Shown here in pieces: positions 51,964 through 62,114 of a stretch of DNA of 64,000 bases. The DNA is from Candidatus Thiocaldithrix dubininis (GTDB lineage Bacteria > Pseudomonadota > Gammaproteobacteria > Thiotrichales > Thiotrichaceae), in contig CP124755.1 of NCBI GenBank assembly GCA_029972135.1, forward strand, positions 1,178,001-1,242,000, in the 5' to 3' direction. Under the pieces are notes generated by a model. The model saw nothing but the letters and a program-made list of their open reading frames with translations. It was not told the DNA's origin and made no database searches. The position numbers and the translations under genes are program-made. The stretch's first letter is position 1, and every line of letters starts with the position of its first letter.

Positions 51964-54246
51964 ATGTTAAGCGCTGAAGTCGAATATTCAATCAACACCT
52001 TATTCCGTGATGCGCGGGATAAACGCCATGAATTTGTAACTGTTGAACATCTTTTATTGGCAATGCTGGATAATCCCAGCGCGGCTGAAGTCTTGCGTGC
52101 GGTGAATGCGGATATTCCTCAATTACGGCGCGAACTGGAACAATTCGTAAACGAAAACACGCCTTTAATTCCCATGGGCGATTCTAAGCGTGAAGTGCAA
52201 CCCACCCAAGGTTTTCAACGGGTAATTCACCGAGCCATTTACAGTGCGCAATCGGCGCGTAAAGGTGAAGTGACCGGCGATGTCATTTTGGTGTCTATTT
52301 TTGGCGAACCGGATTCACATGCGGTTTATTTTTTAGCACGCCAAGATGTAGCACGCTTAGATGTGGTGCATTATGTGGCGCATGGCTTGCGTAAAGACGA
52401 TGAAGATGCGCGTGATGAACAACGCAATACTGAAGCCAATAGCAATAGTAACCAAGGTGAAGATGCTGAAATGGGCGAAAGCGCTAAGCCTTTGGATAAA
52501 TACGCAACTAACCTAAATACCCAAGCGTTAGAAGGCAAAATTGATCCGCTAATTGGACGTGATGCCGAAATTGAACGCACCGTACAAGTATTATGTCGCC
52601 GTCGTAAAAATAACCCCTTATTAGTGGGTGAAGCAGGTGTGGGTAAAACCGCTATTGCTGAGGGCTTAGCCAAACGTATTGTGGACGGTGAAGTACCCGA
52701 AATTTTAAGCGATGCAGTCATTTACTCGCTAGATATGGGTACTTTATTAGCCGGTACAAAATATCGCGGGGATTTTGAAAAACGCTTGAAAGCCGTTTTG
52801 AAACAGATTAAGCAAGAACCGAATGCAGTGTTGTTTATTGATGAAATCCATACCATTATCGGCGCAGGAGCGACTTCTGGTGGAACGATGGATGCGTCTA
52901 ATCTGATTAAACCGGTATTGTCCTCTGGCGAATTGAAATGTATTGGTTCAACTACATTTCAAGAATATCACAGCATTTTTGAGAAAGACCGAGCTTTGGC
53001 GCGTCGCTTCCAAAAAATTGATGTGAATGAACCTAGTGTAGAAGAAACCATTGAAATTCTGAAAGGCTTAAAATCCCGCTTTGAAGTACATCATAATGTA
53101 CGTTATACCTTCCAAGCGCTGAAAGCAGCGGCAGAATTGGCAGCGAAATACATTAATGATCGGCACTTACCGGATAAAGCGATTGATGTGATTGATGAAG
53201 CAGGTGCGAACCGTCAATTACAGCCTGCCAATTCACGTAAGAAAACGATTACGGTTACTGATATTGAAAATATCGTGGCGAAGATTGCGCGTATTCCGCC
53301 TAAATCGGTTTCAACTTCGGATATGCAAGTGTTGCGTAACTTAGAACGTGACCTAAAAATGGTTATCTTTGGTCAAGATGCCGCAGTCGAGCAGTTAACC
53401 GCCGCTATTAAAATGGCGCGTTCAGGGTTACGTGATGACACCAAACCGATTGGGTCATTCTTGTTTACTGGTCCTACGGGTGTAGGTAAGACCGAAGTGT
53501 CTAAGCAATTAGCTTTGCGTTTAGGCATTGAATTACTGCGCTTTGATATGTCCGAATACATGGAGCGGCATACGGTTTCCCGTTTAATCGGTGCGCCGCC
53601 GGGCTATGTAGGTTATGACGAAGGTGGTTTATTAACCGATGCTGTCAATAAACATCCGCATGCGGTGTTATTGCTGGATGAGATTGAAAAAGCGCATCCT
53701 GATGTCTTTAACTTGTTACTGCAAGTCATGGACCATGGCACATTAACCGATGCCAATGGGCGCAAGGTTGATTTCCGTAACGTGATTTTGATTATGACCA
53801 GTAATGCTGGGGCGGAAAATATTAGCCGTAAGTCGCTAGGCTTTACTTTACAGGATCATAGTTTGGATTCGGGTGAAGCGGTAAATCGTGCATTTAGCCC
53901 TGAATTCCGTAACCGTTTAGATGCGATTATTAGTTTCAATCCATTAACACCAGACGTAGTGGCTTCCGTTGTTGATAAGTTCATTATCAAATTAGAAGCA
54001 CAACTTGAACCGAAAAAAGTGGTATTAGTGGTGAGTGATGCGGCCCGCCGTTGGTTGGCTGATAAAGGTTATGACCGCTTAATGGGCGCACGGCCAATGG
54101 AACGTGTGATTCAAGAACACATCAAAAAACCATTAGCCGATGCTATTCTATTCGGTGAGTTAAGCCAAGGTGGACGGGTAGAGGTGTCAGCCGATGCTAC
54201 GGGGTTAGTGCTCGAAATGCACGGTCTGGAAACAGAACCAGCCTAG
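51964..54246 (+). CDS. clpA: ATP-dependent Clp protease ATP-binding subunit ClpA
   Basis: A 760-residue AAA+ unfoldase that feeds ClpP. The N-domain (residues 1-145) is followed by two AAA+ modules with Walker A motifs GEAGVGKTA and GPTGVGKTE, Walker B VLFIDEIH and [12 protein letters not shown]. The ClpP-loop tripeptide lies in the second module. Length matches E. coli (758). Tightly coupled to clpS. Confidence 0.97.
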   Translation: MLSAEVEYSINTLFRDARDKRHEFVTVEHLLLAMLDNPSAAEVLRAVNADIPQLRRELEQFVNENTPLIPMGDSKREVQPTQGFQRVIHRAIYSAQSARKGEVTGDVILVSIFGEPDSHAVYFLARQDVARLDVVHYVAHGLRKDDEDARDEQRNTEANSNSNQGEDAEMGESAKPLDKYATNLNTQALEGKIDPLIGRDAEIERTVQVLCRRRKNNPLLVGEAGVGKTAIAEGLAKRIVDGEVPEILSDAVIYSLDMGTLLAGTKYRGDFEKRLKAVLKQIKQEPNAVLFIDEIHTIIGAGATSGGTMDASNLIKPVLSSGELKCIGSTTFQEYHSIFEKDRALARRFQKIDVNEPSVEETIEILKGLKSRFEVHHNVRYTFQALKAAAELAAKYINDRHLPDKAIDVIDEAGANRQLQPANSRKKTITVTDIENIVAKIARIPPKSVSTSDMQVLRNLERDLKMVIFGQDAAVEQLTAAIKMARSGLRDDTKPIGSFLFTGPTGVGKTEVSKQLALRLGIELLRFDMSEYMERHTVSRLIGAPPGYVGYDEGGLLTDAVNKHPHAVLLLDEIEKAHPDVFNLLLQVMDHGTLTDANGRKVDFRNVILIMTSNAGAENISRKSLGFTLQDHSLDSGEAVNRAFSPEFRNRLDAIISFNPLTPDVVASVVDKFIIKLEAQLEPKKVVLVVSDAARRWLADKGYDRLMGARPMERVIQEHIKKPLADAILFGELSQGGRVEVSADATGLVLEMHGLETEPA

Positions 54247-54275
54247 TAAAAAGAACCTATAGAAAACACAAGACC

Positions 54276-54302
54276 AATGCGCCCTTAGGGGCGCATTTTT
54301 AT
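54276..54302. terminator. Bidirectional terminator between clpA and infA
   Basis: AATGCGCCC / GGGCGCATT, a 9-bp stem with a TTAG loop, runs into a T-run and lies between convergent genes. Confidence 0.85.
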
Positions 54303-54517
54303 TTATTGCGGTAACTAATACGACCTTTGGTTAAGTCATATGGGGTTAATTGTACCGTCACACGGTCGCCGGTCAGGATGCGAATGTAATTTTTACGCAT
54401 ACGACCTGAAATATGAGCGTTTACAATATGACCATTGTCTAACTCAACTCGGAATGTAGTATTCGGTAAGGTTTCAACTACCGTACCTTCCATTTCAATA
54501 TAATCTTCTTTTGCCAT
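54299..54517 (-). CDS. infA: Translation initiation factor IF-1
   Basis: A 72-residue S1/OB-fold protein, nearly invariant: [36 protein letters not shown] and [11 protein letters not shown] are typical. It lies convergent with clpA, as in many gammaproteobacteria where clpA and infA are neighbours. Confidence 0.98.
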   Translation of the reverse strand: MAKEDYIEMEGTVVETLPNTTFRVELDNGHIVNAHISGRMRKNYIRILTGDRVTVQLTPYDLTKGRISYRNK

Positions 54518-54740
54518 AATCTTAAAAATCAGTCTTTCATAATAAACGGCGTATTATCCTTGCATAACGCTAGATGACAAGCTCTTTTTAGCCAAGGGGT
54601 TGGGAATTACCGTTTAAATTCATAAACGCTACACACTCGCCCGTTAATAGTAGTACATCCTGCGAAATTTAGCAGATGGCTTTATCTCTACGAGCTTTAA
54701 ACCTACACTTAGCAGCATGATATGTCATAAAGGAATAACA

Positions 54741-55418
54741 ATGGACACAACTTCTATACGGATTTGGGATTTACCCATTCGTATCTTTCATTGGACATTA
54801 GTTGCCAGTATTGGTTTCGCTTGGTTTACAGCAGAAACGGGCGGCAATTGGATGGAATGGCACGAACGTACCGGCATTTTTATTTTATCCTTAGTGATTT
54901 GGCGCATTATTTGGGGCTTTGTGGGCAGTGATACTGCTCGTTTTACACAATTCTTAAAGTCGCCGTTTTATGCTTTACATCATGTGCAAGAAATGCGGCA
55001 ACAAGCGACAGCTTATCATGCGGGGCATAATCCGCTGGGGGCTTGGATGGTAATTGCCTTATTAGCCATGATTTTAGTGCAGGGGATGACTGGGCTATTT
55101 GCAACAGATGATATTGCGACTGAAGGGCCTTTAGCGCACTTGGTGTCCAGTTCAACCTCGGAAACGTTAACCCGCTTACACCACTTAGGCTTTAATATTA
55201 TTATGATTCTAGCCTCTATTCATGTTGCGGCGGTGTTATTTTATCGCTTTGCCAAACATACTAATTTAATTAAGCCGATGGTATTAGGCACAGCCGATTG
55301 GCCCAATGCACAACAACCACAACCAGAAAAATTGCAATTCAAAGCAGCGTGGATTGGCTTAGTATTGTGGGTTGGGGTGTATGTGATCTTGAATTTAGTG
55401 TTGAAGTTGGCAGCTTAA
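54741..55418 (+). CDS. Cytochrome b561-type membrane protein
   Basis: A 225-residue di-heme cytochrome b of the b561/NiFe-hydrogenase-cytb fold, with four membrane helices. Candidate heme histidines are in IRIFHWTLV, EWHERTG, RLHHLGFN and ASIHVAAVLF. The ATG at 54741 follows AAAGGA; an upstream in-frame ATG at 54717 includes that site. It converges on a cytochrome c' gene. In many proteobacteria cytochrome c'/cytochrome b pairs occur together, suggesting an electron-transfer couple (inference). Confidence 0.88.
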   Translation: MDTTSIRIWDLPIRIFHWTLVASIGFAWFTAETGGNWMEWHERTGIFILSLVIWRIIWGFVGSDTARFTQFLKSPFYALHHVQEMRQQATAYHAGHNPLGAWMVIALLAMILVQGMTGLFATDDIATEGPLAHLVSSSTSETLTRLHHLGFNIIMILASIHVAAVLFYRFAKHTNLIKPMVLGTADWPNAQQPQPEKLQFKAAWIGLVLWVGVYVILNLVLKLAA

Positions 55419-55428
55419 CTGCCAACTT
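55404..55428. terminator. Convergent terminator overlapping the cytochrome b stop
   Basis: A perfect 10-bp stem, AAGTTGGCAG / CTGCCAACTT, whose 5-nt loop is CTTAA with the stop codon in it. It separates the cytochrome b gene from the convergent cytochrome c' gene. Confidence 0.75.
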
Positions 55429-55439
55429 TGTATACAAAT

Positions 55440-55910
55440 TTAGTCTTTTTTGTATTCTTTATGGCAAGCTTTGCAAGATTCACCGACTTTACCGAATTGA
55501 GGTTTGAGGGCGTCAATGCTAGTTGCCGTTTTTGCAGATTCTGCTAAAGCAGCCGCTTCAGTTTGAAAAGTTTCCATTTTCTTTTTGAAATCATCCATAT
55601 TTTTCCAGATTTCTTCTTTAGCTTCAGTATCGCCTTTGTCAGAACCCTCAATGAAGCCGTTCATAGGGAATTTGCTTAAAGTGGCAACAGCTTCGGCATT
55701 TTTGGCAAAGTCAGCAGCGTTGTATTCTTTTTCGCCTTTAACCATGCCAGCCAATGGACCAAAATGATAAGCAATCATATGAAACGCGTCTTTACGGTAT
55801 TCAATTGCAGCTTCTTCTGGAGATTTTTTTTCGTTAGCAACGACATTGCTCATTATAGCAACGCTGGCAACACCTAATGCGATAACTAAAGTTTTTTGAA
55901 AAATATTCAT
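55440..55910 (-). CDS. Cytochrome c' (class II c-type cytochrome)
   Basis: A 156-residue secreted heme protein. A signal peptide (MNIFQKTLVIALGVASVAIM...VVANE) leads to a four-helix bundle with the C-terminal heme site CKACHKEYKKD, the class II position. Such proteins bind NO and CO and may protect against nitrosative stress. Start at ATG 55910 for a normal signal peptide; AGGAG lies 8 bp upstream. Pairs with the convergent cytochrome b. Confidence 0.9.
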   Translation of the reverse strand: MNIFQKTLVIALGVASVAIMSNVVANEKKSPEEAAIEYRKDAFHMIAYHFGPLAGMVKGEKEYNAADFAKNAEAVATLSKFPMNGFIEGSDKGDTEAKEEIWKNMDDFKKKMETFQTEAAALAESAKTATSIDALKPQFGKVGESCKACHKEYKKD

Positions 55911-55945
55911 TAAGTTAGCTCCTGTTAAAATATTAAACGCCAAAA

Positions 55946-56689
55946 TTATTGTTTAAAAATAGATCGAATTTTATCAATCAGTACATAAAGTGGCGAATAG
56001 TGATTATAAAGCGGGGTTAGGTTTCCGTTGAAGGTTTTTTTAAAACGGTTAATGCCTTGTAATGTAGGATCAGTTGTGTTCAAAGCATATCCACCCCAAT
56101 CATAATGGGTAAACCCCTGTTTTTTAAAGTGTCGAATGCCCTGCCAATGTAAGCAACGGTTTGCATGTGCCATAGCCTGCTTCAAGTTATTGTCTGTGTA
56201 TTTAACGGGCGAACTGGCTGATAATAATAAAGAAACAGTGTGGGTTGCAGGCGAAACTAAATAGAAGTGAGCAATGAACGGTGTGCCTTGGTAATCCGCA
56301 CTAAAGATCTGATAATGTTGGGGATCTAGGCTTTGGATGTCCGCTAATTTTAGCATGGCAAGCCCTCTTGCTTGAGCAAAGCGTTGATAAAGCTGCATGA
56401 AAGCCAGTAAATTCGTATTGGTATTTAATTCAAATAAATGATCACGTTCACAACGCCGTATTTGATTGCGGGTATCTTTTGGAAAGTTTTGGAAAATTTC
56501 GCTTTCACTAGGCTTCAGATCTGTTATTAAGGTATGACGGTATTCTGTACTAAAGCCTTTCGGTTTTGTGGCTTGATAGCAATCCATATATGCGGTTGCT
56601 GTTAGATAGTGTGTAATGTTACTAGCGAGCGTGTCTTGAAAATAATATTTGCGCAAACGAATGCCGTGCCGTTTTTGTTGCAATAGCAT
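55946..56689 (-). CDS. FemAB-like GNAT-fold protein
   Basis: A 247-residue protein whose pattern (FPKDTRNQIRRCER, FYLVSPATHTVSLLLSASSP, LHWQGIRHFKKQGFTHYDWGG, GINRFKKTFNGNLTP) matches the FemAB/BioF2-like acyltransferase superfamily. Members attach aminoacyl or acyl groups in cell-wall or exopolysaccharide pathways. The donor and acceptor cannot be told. The gene is separated by ~35 bp from cytochrome c' on the same strand. The first ~40 residues are less typical, so the start is uncertain. Confidence 0.7.
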   Translation of the reverse strand: MLLQQKRHGIRLRKYYFQDTLASNITHYLTATAYMDCYQATKPKGFSTEYRHTLITDLKPSESEIFQNFPKDTRNQIRRCERDHLFELNTNTNLLAFMQLYQRFAQARGLAMLKLADIQSLDPQHYQIFSADYQGTPFIAHFYLVSPATHTVSLLLSASSPVKYTDNNLKQAMAHANRCLHWQGIRHFKKQGFTHYDWGGYALNTTDPTLQGINRFKKTFNGNLTPLYNHYSPLYVLIDKIRSIFKQ

Positions 56690-56845
56690 AATTCAACCTG
56701 ATCATTATGGGGTTTTATAAGCGGAATTGTGGAAATGATGTAGGTAAATTGCCTAGTCTGGACTAGATAAAAGGCGGGTAATTAAGGCATCAAATGATTA
56801 AGCTGCTTTACCTATCATCGGATAAAGCAGCTTGTGTCTTTTAAT

Positions 56846-57430
56846 TTATTTGCCGTCTAAAAAGTTTTTGAGCATTTCATGCCCGTATTGCGTAAGAATG
56901 GATTCTGGGTGAAATTGCACACCTTCAACAGCTAAGGTTTTATGCTTAACCCCCATGATTTCATCTATCTTACCATCCGGGGTTTGTGTCCACGCCGTGA
57001 TTTCCAAGCAATCCGGTAAGCTGGCTTGCTCAATCACTAAGGAATGATAACGTGTTGCTTCTAAGGGATTGGCTAAATTACTGAATACACCCCGATTCTG
57101 GTGATACACCATTGAGGTTTTGCCGTGCATAATTTCTTTAGCGCGAATAATACGCCCACCAAAGGCTTGCCCAATGGATTGATGCCCTAAACACACGCCT
57201 AAAATCGGAATTTTTCCGGCATAATTCAATAAAGTAGGAATAGAAATACCTGCTTCATTGGGGGTACAGGGACCCGGGGAAAGCACAATTTTATCCGGTG
57301 CGATGTCGGCAATCGCTTCTACTGGAATTTCATCATTGCGCACCACTTGCACATCAGCGCCTAACTCACCTAAATATTGTACAAGGTTGTAGGTAAAACT
57401 GTCGTAGTTATCCACCATTAAAATACGCAT
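56846..57430 (-). CDS. trpG: Anthranilate/aminodeoxychorismate synthase glutamine amidotransferase
   Basis: A 194-residue class I glutamine amidotransferase. The catalytic Cys is in [16 protein letters not shown], and the His-Glu pair in VQFHPESI. It supplies ammonia for anthranilate synthase (and possibly PabB). It starts 9 bp downstream of trpE on the same strand. trpD and trpC do not follow in the window. Confidence 0.93.
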   Translation of the reverse strand: MRILMVDNYDSFTYNLVQYLGELGADVQVVRNDEIPVEAIADIAPDKIVLSPGPCTPNEAGISIPTLLNYAGKIPILGVCLGHQSIGQAFGGRIIRAKEIMHGKTSMVYHQNRGVFSNLANPLEATRYHSLVIEQASLPDCLEITAWTQTPDGKIDEIMGVKHKTLAVEGVQFHPESILTQYGHEMLKNFLDGK

Positions 57431-57439
57431 GCTTTGCTC

Positions 57440-58921
57440 CTACTTATGCTTGCCGTTTAAACCGGATAAAGCGCTACTGGCAGCACGAAACACCGCACGC
57501 CCTTTATTCATGGTTTCTTGCCATTCCATCTCGGGAATCGAGTCATACACGACCCCCGCACCCGCTTGTATATGCAATTGCTCGTCTTTAATCACAGCGG
57601 TGCGAATCGCAATTGCCGTATCCATATTGCCGTTCCAAGCTAAATAACCCACTGCACCTGAATAAATGCCACGTTTGACGGGTTCGAGTTCGTCAATAAT
57701 TTCCATTGCGCGAATTTTCGGTGCACCGCTAACCGTGCCTGCGGGGAAGGTGGCGCGTAATACATCCATTGCGTTTAGGTTTGGCAATAATTTACCCGTA
57801 ACATTCGACACAATATGCATAACGTGCGAATAACGCTCGACAATCATTTTATCAGTGAGCTTAACTGAGCCGATTTCACTCACACGTCCGGTGTCATTGC
57901 GCCCTAGATCAATCAGCATTAAGTGCTCGGCAATTTCTTTGGGGTCATTTAATAGCTCTTGTTCTAGCGCTTGGTCACGGGCTTCGGTATCGCCGCGTTT
58001 ACGTGTGCCTGCAATCGGACGCACGGTAATCAAGTCATCTTCTAAGCGTACTAGAATTTCGGGCGATGAGCCGACGATATGAAAATCACCTAGATTTAAA
58101 AAATACATATAAGGCGAGGGATTCAGACGGCGTAAAGCCCGATATAAATCCAGCGGCGGGGCGGCAAACGGAATGCTCATACGTTGTGATAACACTACTT
58201 GCATAATATCACCCGCTTTAATGTATTCCTTAGCTGCTAATACCGCGTCCTTAAAGCCTTGTTCGGTAAAGCCGGAAATGAAATCGCTCTCATCTATTTG
58301 CGTGGCTTTGGCTACAGGTTGATATAAGCGCCGTGCCTCTTGCAATTGTCGTTCTAATTTATCCAACTTTTGTTGGGCTTGTGAATATTCGCCTGCACCT
58401 GCATGCACAATTAGGTGTAATTCACCGCGTAAATTGTCGAATACCACTAACTCTTCGGACACCATTAATAAAATGTCAGGTGTACCGATTGGGTCGGGTT
58501 TATCGCGTCCTATTGCTAATTTTTTCTCAATATAACGAATGGTTTCATAGCCAAAATAACCCACCAAGCCGCCATTAAAACGTGGCAAACCTTCAATGTC
58601 GGGGACTTGATATTGTTGCTGGAATTCCGTAATCCAAGCTAACGGGTCGTTAACTTCAATCTGTTCGATTGCTTGGTAAGCACGGTGAATTTCAACCCTA
58701 TGACCGTAGACCTTAATAATGGTTTGGGCGGGTAAGCCGAGCATGGAGTAACGCCCCCACTTTTCACCACCTTGTACTGATTCAAATAAGTAAGAGTAGG
58801 GTGCGTCTGCCAATTTGAGATAGGCACTTAAAGGGGTGTCTAAGTCGGCTAGAATGGTACGACGTACCGGAACACGGTTAAAACCTTGGGCAATATACGA
58901 ATTAAAGCTGTCCTGATGCAT
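57440..58921 (-). CDS. trpE: Anthranilate synthase component I
   Basis: A 493-residue chorismate-utilising enzyme, first step of tryptophan synthesis. The conserved C-terminal motifs are [37 protein letters not shown], and [22 protein letters not shown]. The feedback-inhibition LLES-type motif appears as [20 protein letters not shown] chose the ATG at 58921 ([14 protein letters not shown]), nine codons inside a longer in-frame GTG start. No obvious leader peptide with tandem Trp codons was seen upstream. Confidence 0.94.
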   Translation of the reverse strand: MHQDSFNSYIAQGFNRVPVRRTILADLDTPLSAYLKLADAPYSYLFESVQGGEKWGRYSMLGLPAQTIIKVYGHRVEIHRAYQAIEQIEVNDPLAWITEFQQQYQVPDIEGLPRFNGGLVGYFGYETIRYIEKKLAIGRDKPDPIGTPDILLMVSEELVVFDNLRGELHLIVHAGAGEYSQAQQKLDKLERQLQEARRLYQPVAKATQIDESDFISGFTEQGFKDAVLAAKEYIKAGDIMQVVLSQRMSIPFAAPPLDLYRALRRLNPSPYMYFLNLGDFHIVGSSPEILVRLEDDLITVRPIAGTRKRGDTEARDQALEQELLNDPKEIAEHLMLIDLGRNDTGRVSEIGSVKLTDKMIVERYSHVMHIVSNVTGKLLPNLNAMDVLRATFPAGTVSGAPKIRAMEIIDELEPVKRGIYSGAVGYLAWNGNMDTAIAIRTAVIKDEQLHIQAGAGVVYDSIPEMEWQETMNKGRAVFRAASSALSGLNGKHK

Positions 58922-59451
58922 GAGCAGATTCCAAATAAAACGGGTCACGAAACAAATTCAAGCGTAATGCTTATTAGAAGAATGCTAGGAACGCCATCGC
59001 CACGTTTTAAACTGAATCTGTTTCATTGCAGGCAGTTATCAGGTTGTTAGAAAGTGCCTTAAAGTCTATCACAGGGTTTTTAGAACTGTTATGAAAATTA
59101 TGCATTGCCTCGGGGGTTGTGCAAATTTTAGATTCAGTATTGGTAGAAAATTGCTTAATTTCTTATTAAAAATGGCTGTTAAATGATGAGCTGTCTTATT
59201 TCACCGATGAGTAAAAATTAAAAAAAGTCCGGTCATGCTAGTATCAGTGCAGCAATGACAAATAGTTAATGTTTAAGTAAATAGATAGGGTATTTATTTG
59301 ATAAATAAGCTATTTGCCCGGGTTGTGCTGTTTTCTAGCTAACACTAATCACAAAGCTTTGATTCCACAAGCAATCGCTAGAACTGGCACGGTGCTTAAG
59401 CCAAGCGGCTTAATGCTTGTTATTTTTCTTTGAAATTTTATAGGCTTGTTT
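58922..59451. other. 530-bp intergenic region between trpE and the CAP-domain gene
   Basis: AT-rich noncoding DNA containing the divergent promoters of trpE (minus) and the surface-protein gene (plus). A long leader precedes the latter, with a terminator-like hairpin near its end (59396-59413). I saw no tRNA, no convincing riboswitch and no coding frame with a family match. Confidence 0.6.
59396..59413 (+). terminator. Leader hairpin upstream of the CAP-domain surface protein
   Basis: TTAAGCC-AAGC-GGCTTAA, a perfect 7-bp stem with a 4-nt loop, is followed by TGCTTGTTATTTTTC, a U-rich run, only ~40 bp before the gene start. This resembles an intrinsic terminator inside the leader, and hence possible attenuation. 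Confidence 0.5.
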
Positions 59452-62061
59452 GTGAATACATTATCTTTTTTCCCTAGAAAGAAATTATCCGCCGCCATTA
59501 TGTTATTAATGGGTTCATTAGCCGGACAATCTGCGTTTGCCCTATCTCCGCCTAATATTACGGTTGATATTAAATGGAATACTAACTTTAATGGCGTGAC
59601 AGATATCATGAACGCCTTTAACGCTGCACGTCGGGCAGAGGAGCAACAACTGGGCTTGCCTGCGAATGCCTTGGGTAACTTAGTGTTGCCAAGTCAAACC
59701 GTTTGGGCGGGTATGTCAGACGATGCCAAAGCACTATTTTTAATTAATGCAGAACGCACAGCGCGTAACAATATGCAGCCGGGGGTGTTGGGTTTACCTT
59801 ATGCAGGTGTTGAGCGGCATGTGGATGAGGTAGCGCGTGATTATGCTCAATTGCTGCATGATTTGAGTAAAACCGGTCACTATCAGCCTTCCAATAATCC
59901 GGATGTCGATAATCCTAGCAAGCGTTTGGATAATGGGGTGGGAGCAAGCTGTCGTGAATTTTTGTCTCGCTCGGAAAATTTAGCCTATTTTTCTGCTTAT
60001 AGTAGTCAGCCCATTGGCGCGAGCAGTGTGCCTTTACCCCTAGAACGTGCCATTTATGCATGGATTTATGATGATTCGACCAGTCAATGGGGGCATCGGG
60101 AAGCTGTCTTGTTGCAAGATACAACCCTAACTAATAATCCGTGGGGGTATCACAATAACAATGGCTCAGCCGCACATGAAGGCTTCTTAGGATTTCATGT
60201 ATTAGGTTCGACGAGCTATAAACCGTTTGGTGAGCCTCCCGCTAACATGCCTTATAGTTACGGGGTGGCTATTGTCATGAATATTTATGACCCACTAAGC
60301 GATGCTGCTGCCGTGAGCAATGCTTGTGGCTATGATGTGACCGTACGGACGGAAGATTTGCCAACAACTACCCCCATTAATCAAGCGCCTAAAGCCGTAG
60401 CAGACAGTGCTACAGTAGACTATGGGCAATCGGTTAGAATTAATGTATTAAGTAATGATAGCGATCCAGATAACGATACCTTAACAGTCCAAAGTTTTAC
60501 GAACCCTGCGCACGGTACGGTTAGTAAAGATTCGCAAAATGTACTGACTTATACGCCAGCCATAGGGTTTAGTGGCGCAGATAGTTTTACGTACACGATT
60601 AGTGATGGTAAAGGGCATACAGCGGTCGCTACAGTTAATTTAATAGTAAACGCCCCGCCCAATGGTGCGCCTACAGCAGTAGCAGATACGGCAACAACAA
60701 CTTATGGTACACAGGTTACTATCCAAGTGCTTAGTAACGATACTGACCCTGATAATGATTTGTTGACCTTAATTGATAGTACTAATGGCACCAATGGCAC
60801 TGTATCGTTTAGTGATAGCGCAATTACCTATAAACCAAATGCAGGGTTTAGTGGGGAAGATAGCTTTAGCTATACCATTACTGACGGGCATGGGCACACC
60901 GCTATTGGGCAAGTCAAAGTTACCGTAGGTGCTGCGCCAAATCGTGCGCCGACCGCAGTTACTGATACCGTGACAACAAATTACGGTGCGGCGGTTACCA
61001 TTAACGCCTTAAGTAATGACACCGACCCAGAAAATGATACGTTAACAGTAACGGGTAATACACAAGCCAGCAATGGCACGGTCACCCGTTCGGGCAACAC
61101 GTTTACTTATACACCACGCTCAGGCTTCAGCGGTGCGGATAGCTTTAGCTACACGATTAGCGATGGTAAAGGTAACGCTGCTACTGGGTTAGTCAATGTA
61201 ACCGTAGGCGCTGCACCAAATCGTGCGCCGACCGCAGTTACTGATACCGTGACGACGAATTACGGTGCGGCGATTACCATTAACGCCTTAAGTAATGACA
61301 CCGACCCAGAAAATGATACGTTAACAGTAACGGGTAATACACAAGTCAGCAATGGCACGGTCACCCGTTCGGGCAACACGTTTACTTATACACCACGCTC
61401 AGGCTTCAGCGGTGCGGATAGCTTTAGCTACACCATTAGCGATGGTAAAGGTAACTCAGCCACAGGTACGGTTAATATTACGGTAGGTGCAGCACCTGTT
61501 GATAATAAAGCGCCGATTGCTGTTAACGATACTATTAGCACCACAATGGGCGTGCCGGTATTGGTAAATTTGTTAGCAAATGATTCTGATCCCAATGGCG
61601 ACAAAATCGCGCTAAAAACCTTAAGCAATCCAAAAAATGGCAAGCTCTATCGGATGAACGATAGCTATATTTTCTATTTCCCGAATGCGGGGTTTGTTGG
61701 TAAAGATAGCTTCACGTATACGATTACCGATAGTAAGGGTGCTACATCTACGGCATCCGTGGCGATTACGGTTGCACCTGCTAATAGATTACCCGTGGCA
61801 AAAAATGACGTAGTAACCGCCAAAAGCGGTAAGGCGGTTATGTTAAATTTGTTAGCAAATGATTCTGATCCAGATGGTGATGCATTAACAGTATTAGGTG
61901 CAACAGTACCCAGTCATGGCTCTATTCGCTGGCAGGACAAAAAGACGATAATTTATACCCCGCGTGCCGATTACACGGGTTGGGATAATTTTGCTTACAC
62001 CATTAGTGACGGCAAAGGCGGTTCAGCGTTAGCGTTTGTCTCCGTGTGGGTTAGTAAATAA
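59452..62061 (+). CDS. Secreted CAP/SCP-domain protein with six Ig-like repeats
   Basis: An 869-residue exported protein. A signal peptide (KKLSAAIMLLMGSLAGQSAFA) is followed by a CAP/SCP-PR1-like domain (about 35-300). In that domain LFLINAERTARNNM, VARDYAQLLHDLSKTGHY, CREFLSRSENLAY and GHREAVL correspond to the CAP helices and His/Glu pocket. Six tandem ~93-residue cadherin-like/Big-type repeats follow, each with NDSDPDND, GTV, YTP..GFSG.DSFTYTISDGKG. Repeats 3 and 4 are almost identical. No sorting signal or membrane anchor is seen at the C-terminus. I chose the GTG at 59452; a TTG two codons upstream is also possible. Confidence 0.82.
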   Translation: MNTLSFFPRKKLSAAIMLLMGSLAGQSAFALSPPNITVDIKWNTNFNGVTDIMNAFNAARRAEEQQLGLPANALGNLVLPSQTVWAGMSDDAKALFLINAERTARNNMQPGVLGLPYAGVERHVDEVARDYAQLLHDLSKTGHYQPSNNPDVDNPSKRLDNGVGASCREFLSRSENLAYFSAYSSQPIGASSVPLPLERAIYAWIYDDSTSQWGHREAVLLQDTTLTNNPWGYHNNNGSAAHEGFLGFHVLGSTSYKPFGEPPANMPYSYGVAIVMNIYDPLSDAAAVSNACGYDVTVRTEDLPTTTPINQAPKAVADSATVDYGQSVRINVLSNDSDPDNDTLTVQSFTNPAHGTVSKDSQNVLTYTPAIGFSGADSFTYTISDGKGHTAVATVNLIVNAPPNGAPTAVADTATTTYGTQVTIQVLSNDTDPDNDLLTLIDSTNGTNGTVSFSDSAITYKPNAGFSGEDSFSYTITDGHGHTAIGQVKVTVGAAPNRAPTAVTDTVTTNYGAAVTINALSNDTDPENDTLTVTGNTQASNGTVTRSGNTFTYTPRSGFSGADSFSYTISDGKGNAATGLVNVTVGAAPNRAPTAVTDTVTTNYGAAITINALSNDTDPENDTLTVTGNTQVSNGTVTRSGNTFTYTPRSGFSGADSFSYTISDGKGNSATGTVNITVGAAPVDNKAPIAVNDTISTTMGVPVLVNLLANDSDPNGDKIALKTLSNPKNGKLYRMNDSYIFYFPNAGFVGKDSFTYTITDSKGATSTASVAITVAPANRLPVAKNDVVTAKSGKAVMLNLLANDSDPDGDALTVLGATVPSHGSIRWQDKKTIIYTPRADYTGWDNFAYTISDGKGGSALAFVSVWVSK
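60938..61498 (+). repeat. Tandem near-identical 279-bp repeat (repeats 3 and 4 of the surface protein)
   Basis: ATCGTGCGCC starts at 60941 and again at 61220, a 279-bp (93-codon) period. The two units differ at only a handful of bases, indicating recent duplication or gene conversion. Confidence 0.85.
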
Positions 62062-62114
62062 GTGTATTGATGCTATTGGTGATTTGCCCTGTGTTTGCAC
62101 AGGGCAATATTGGA

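Noticed and set aside
59280..59440. Cyclic-di-GMP (GEMM-type) riboswitch upstream of the CAP-domain gene
   Set aside because: Pieces such as ACAAAGC looked suggestive, but the conserved core and tetraloop-receptor parts could not be placed; only a terminator-like hairpin is supported.
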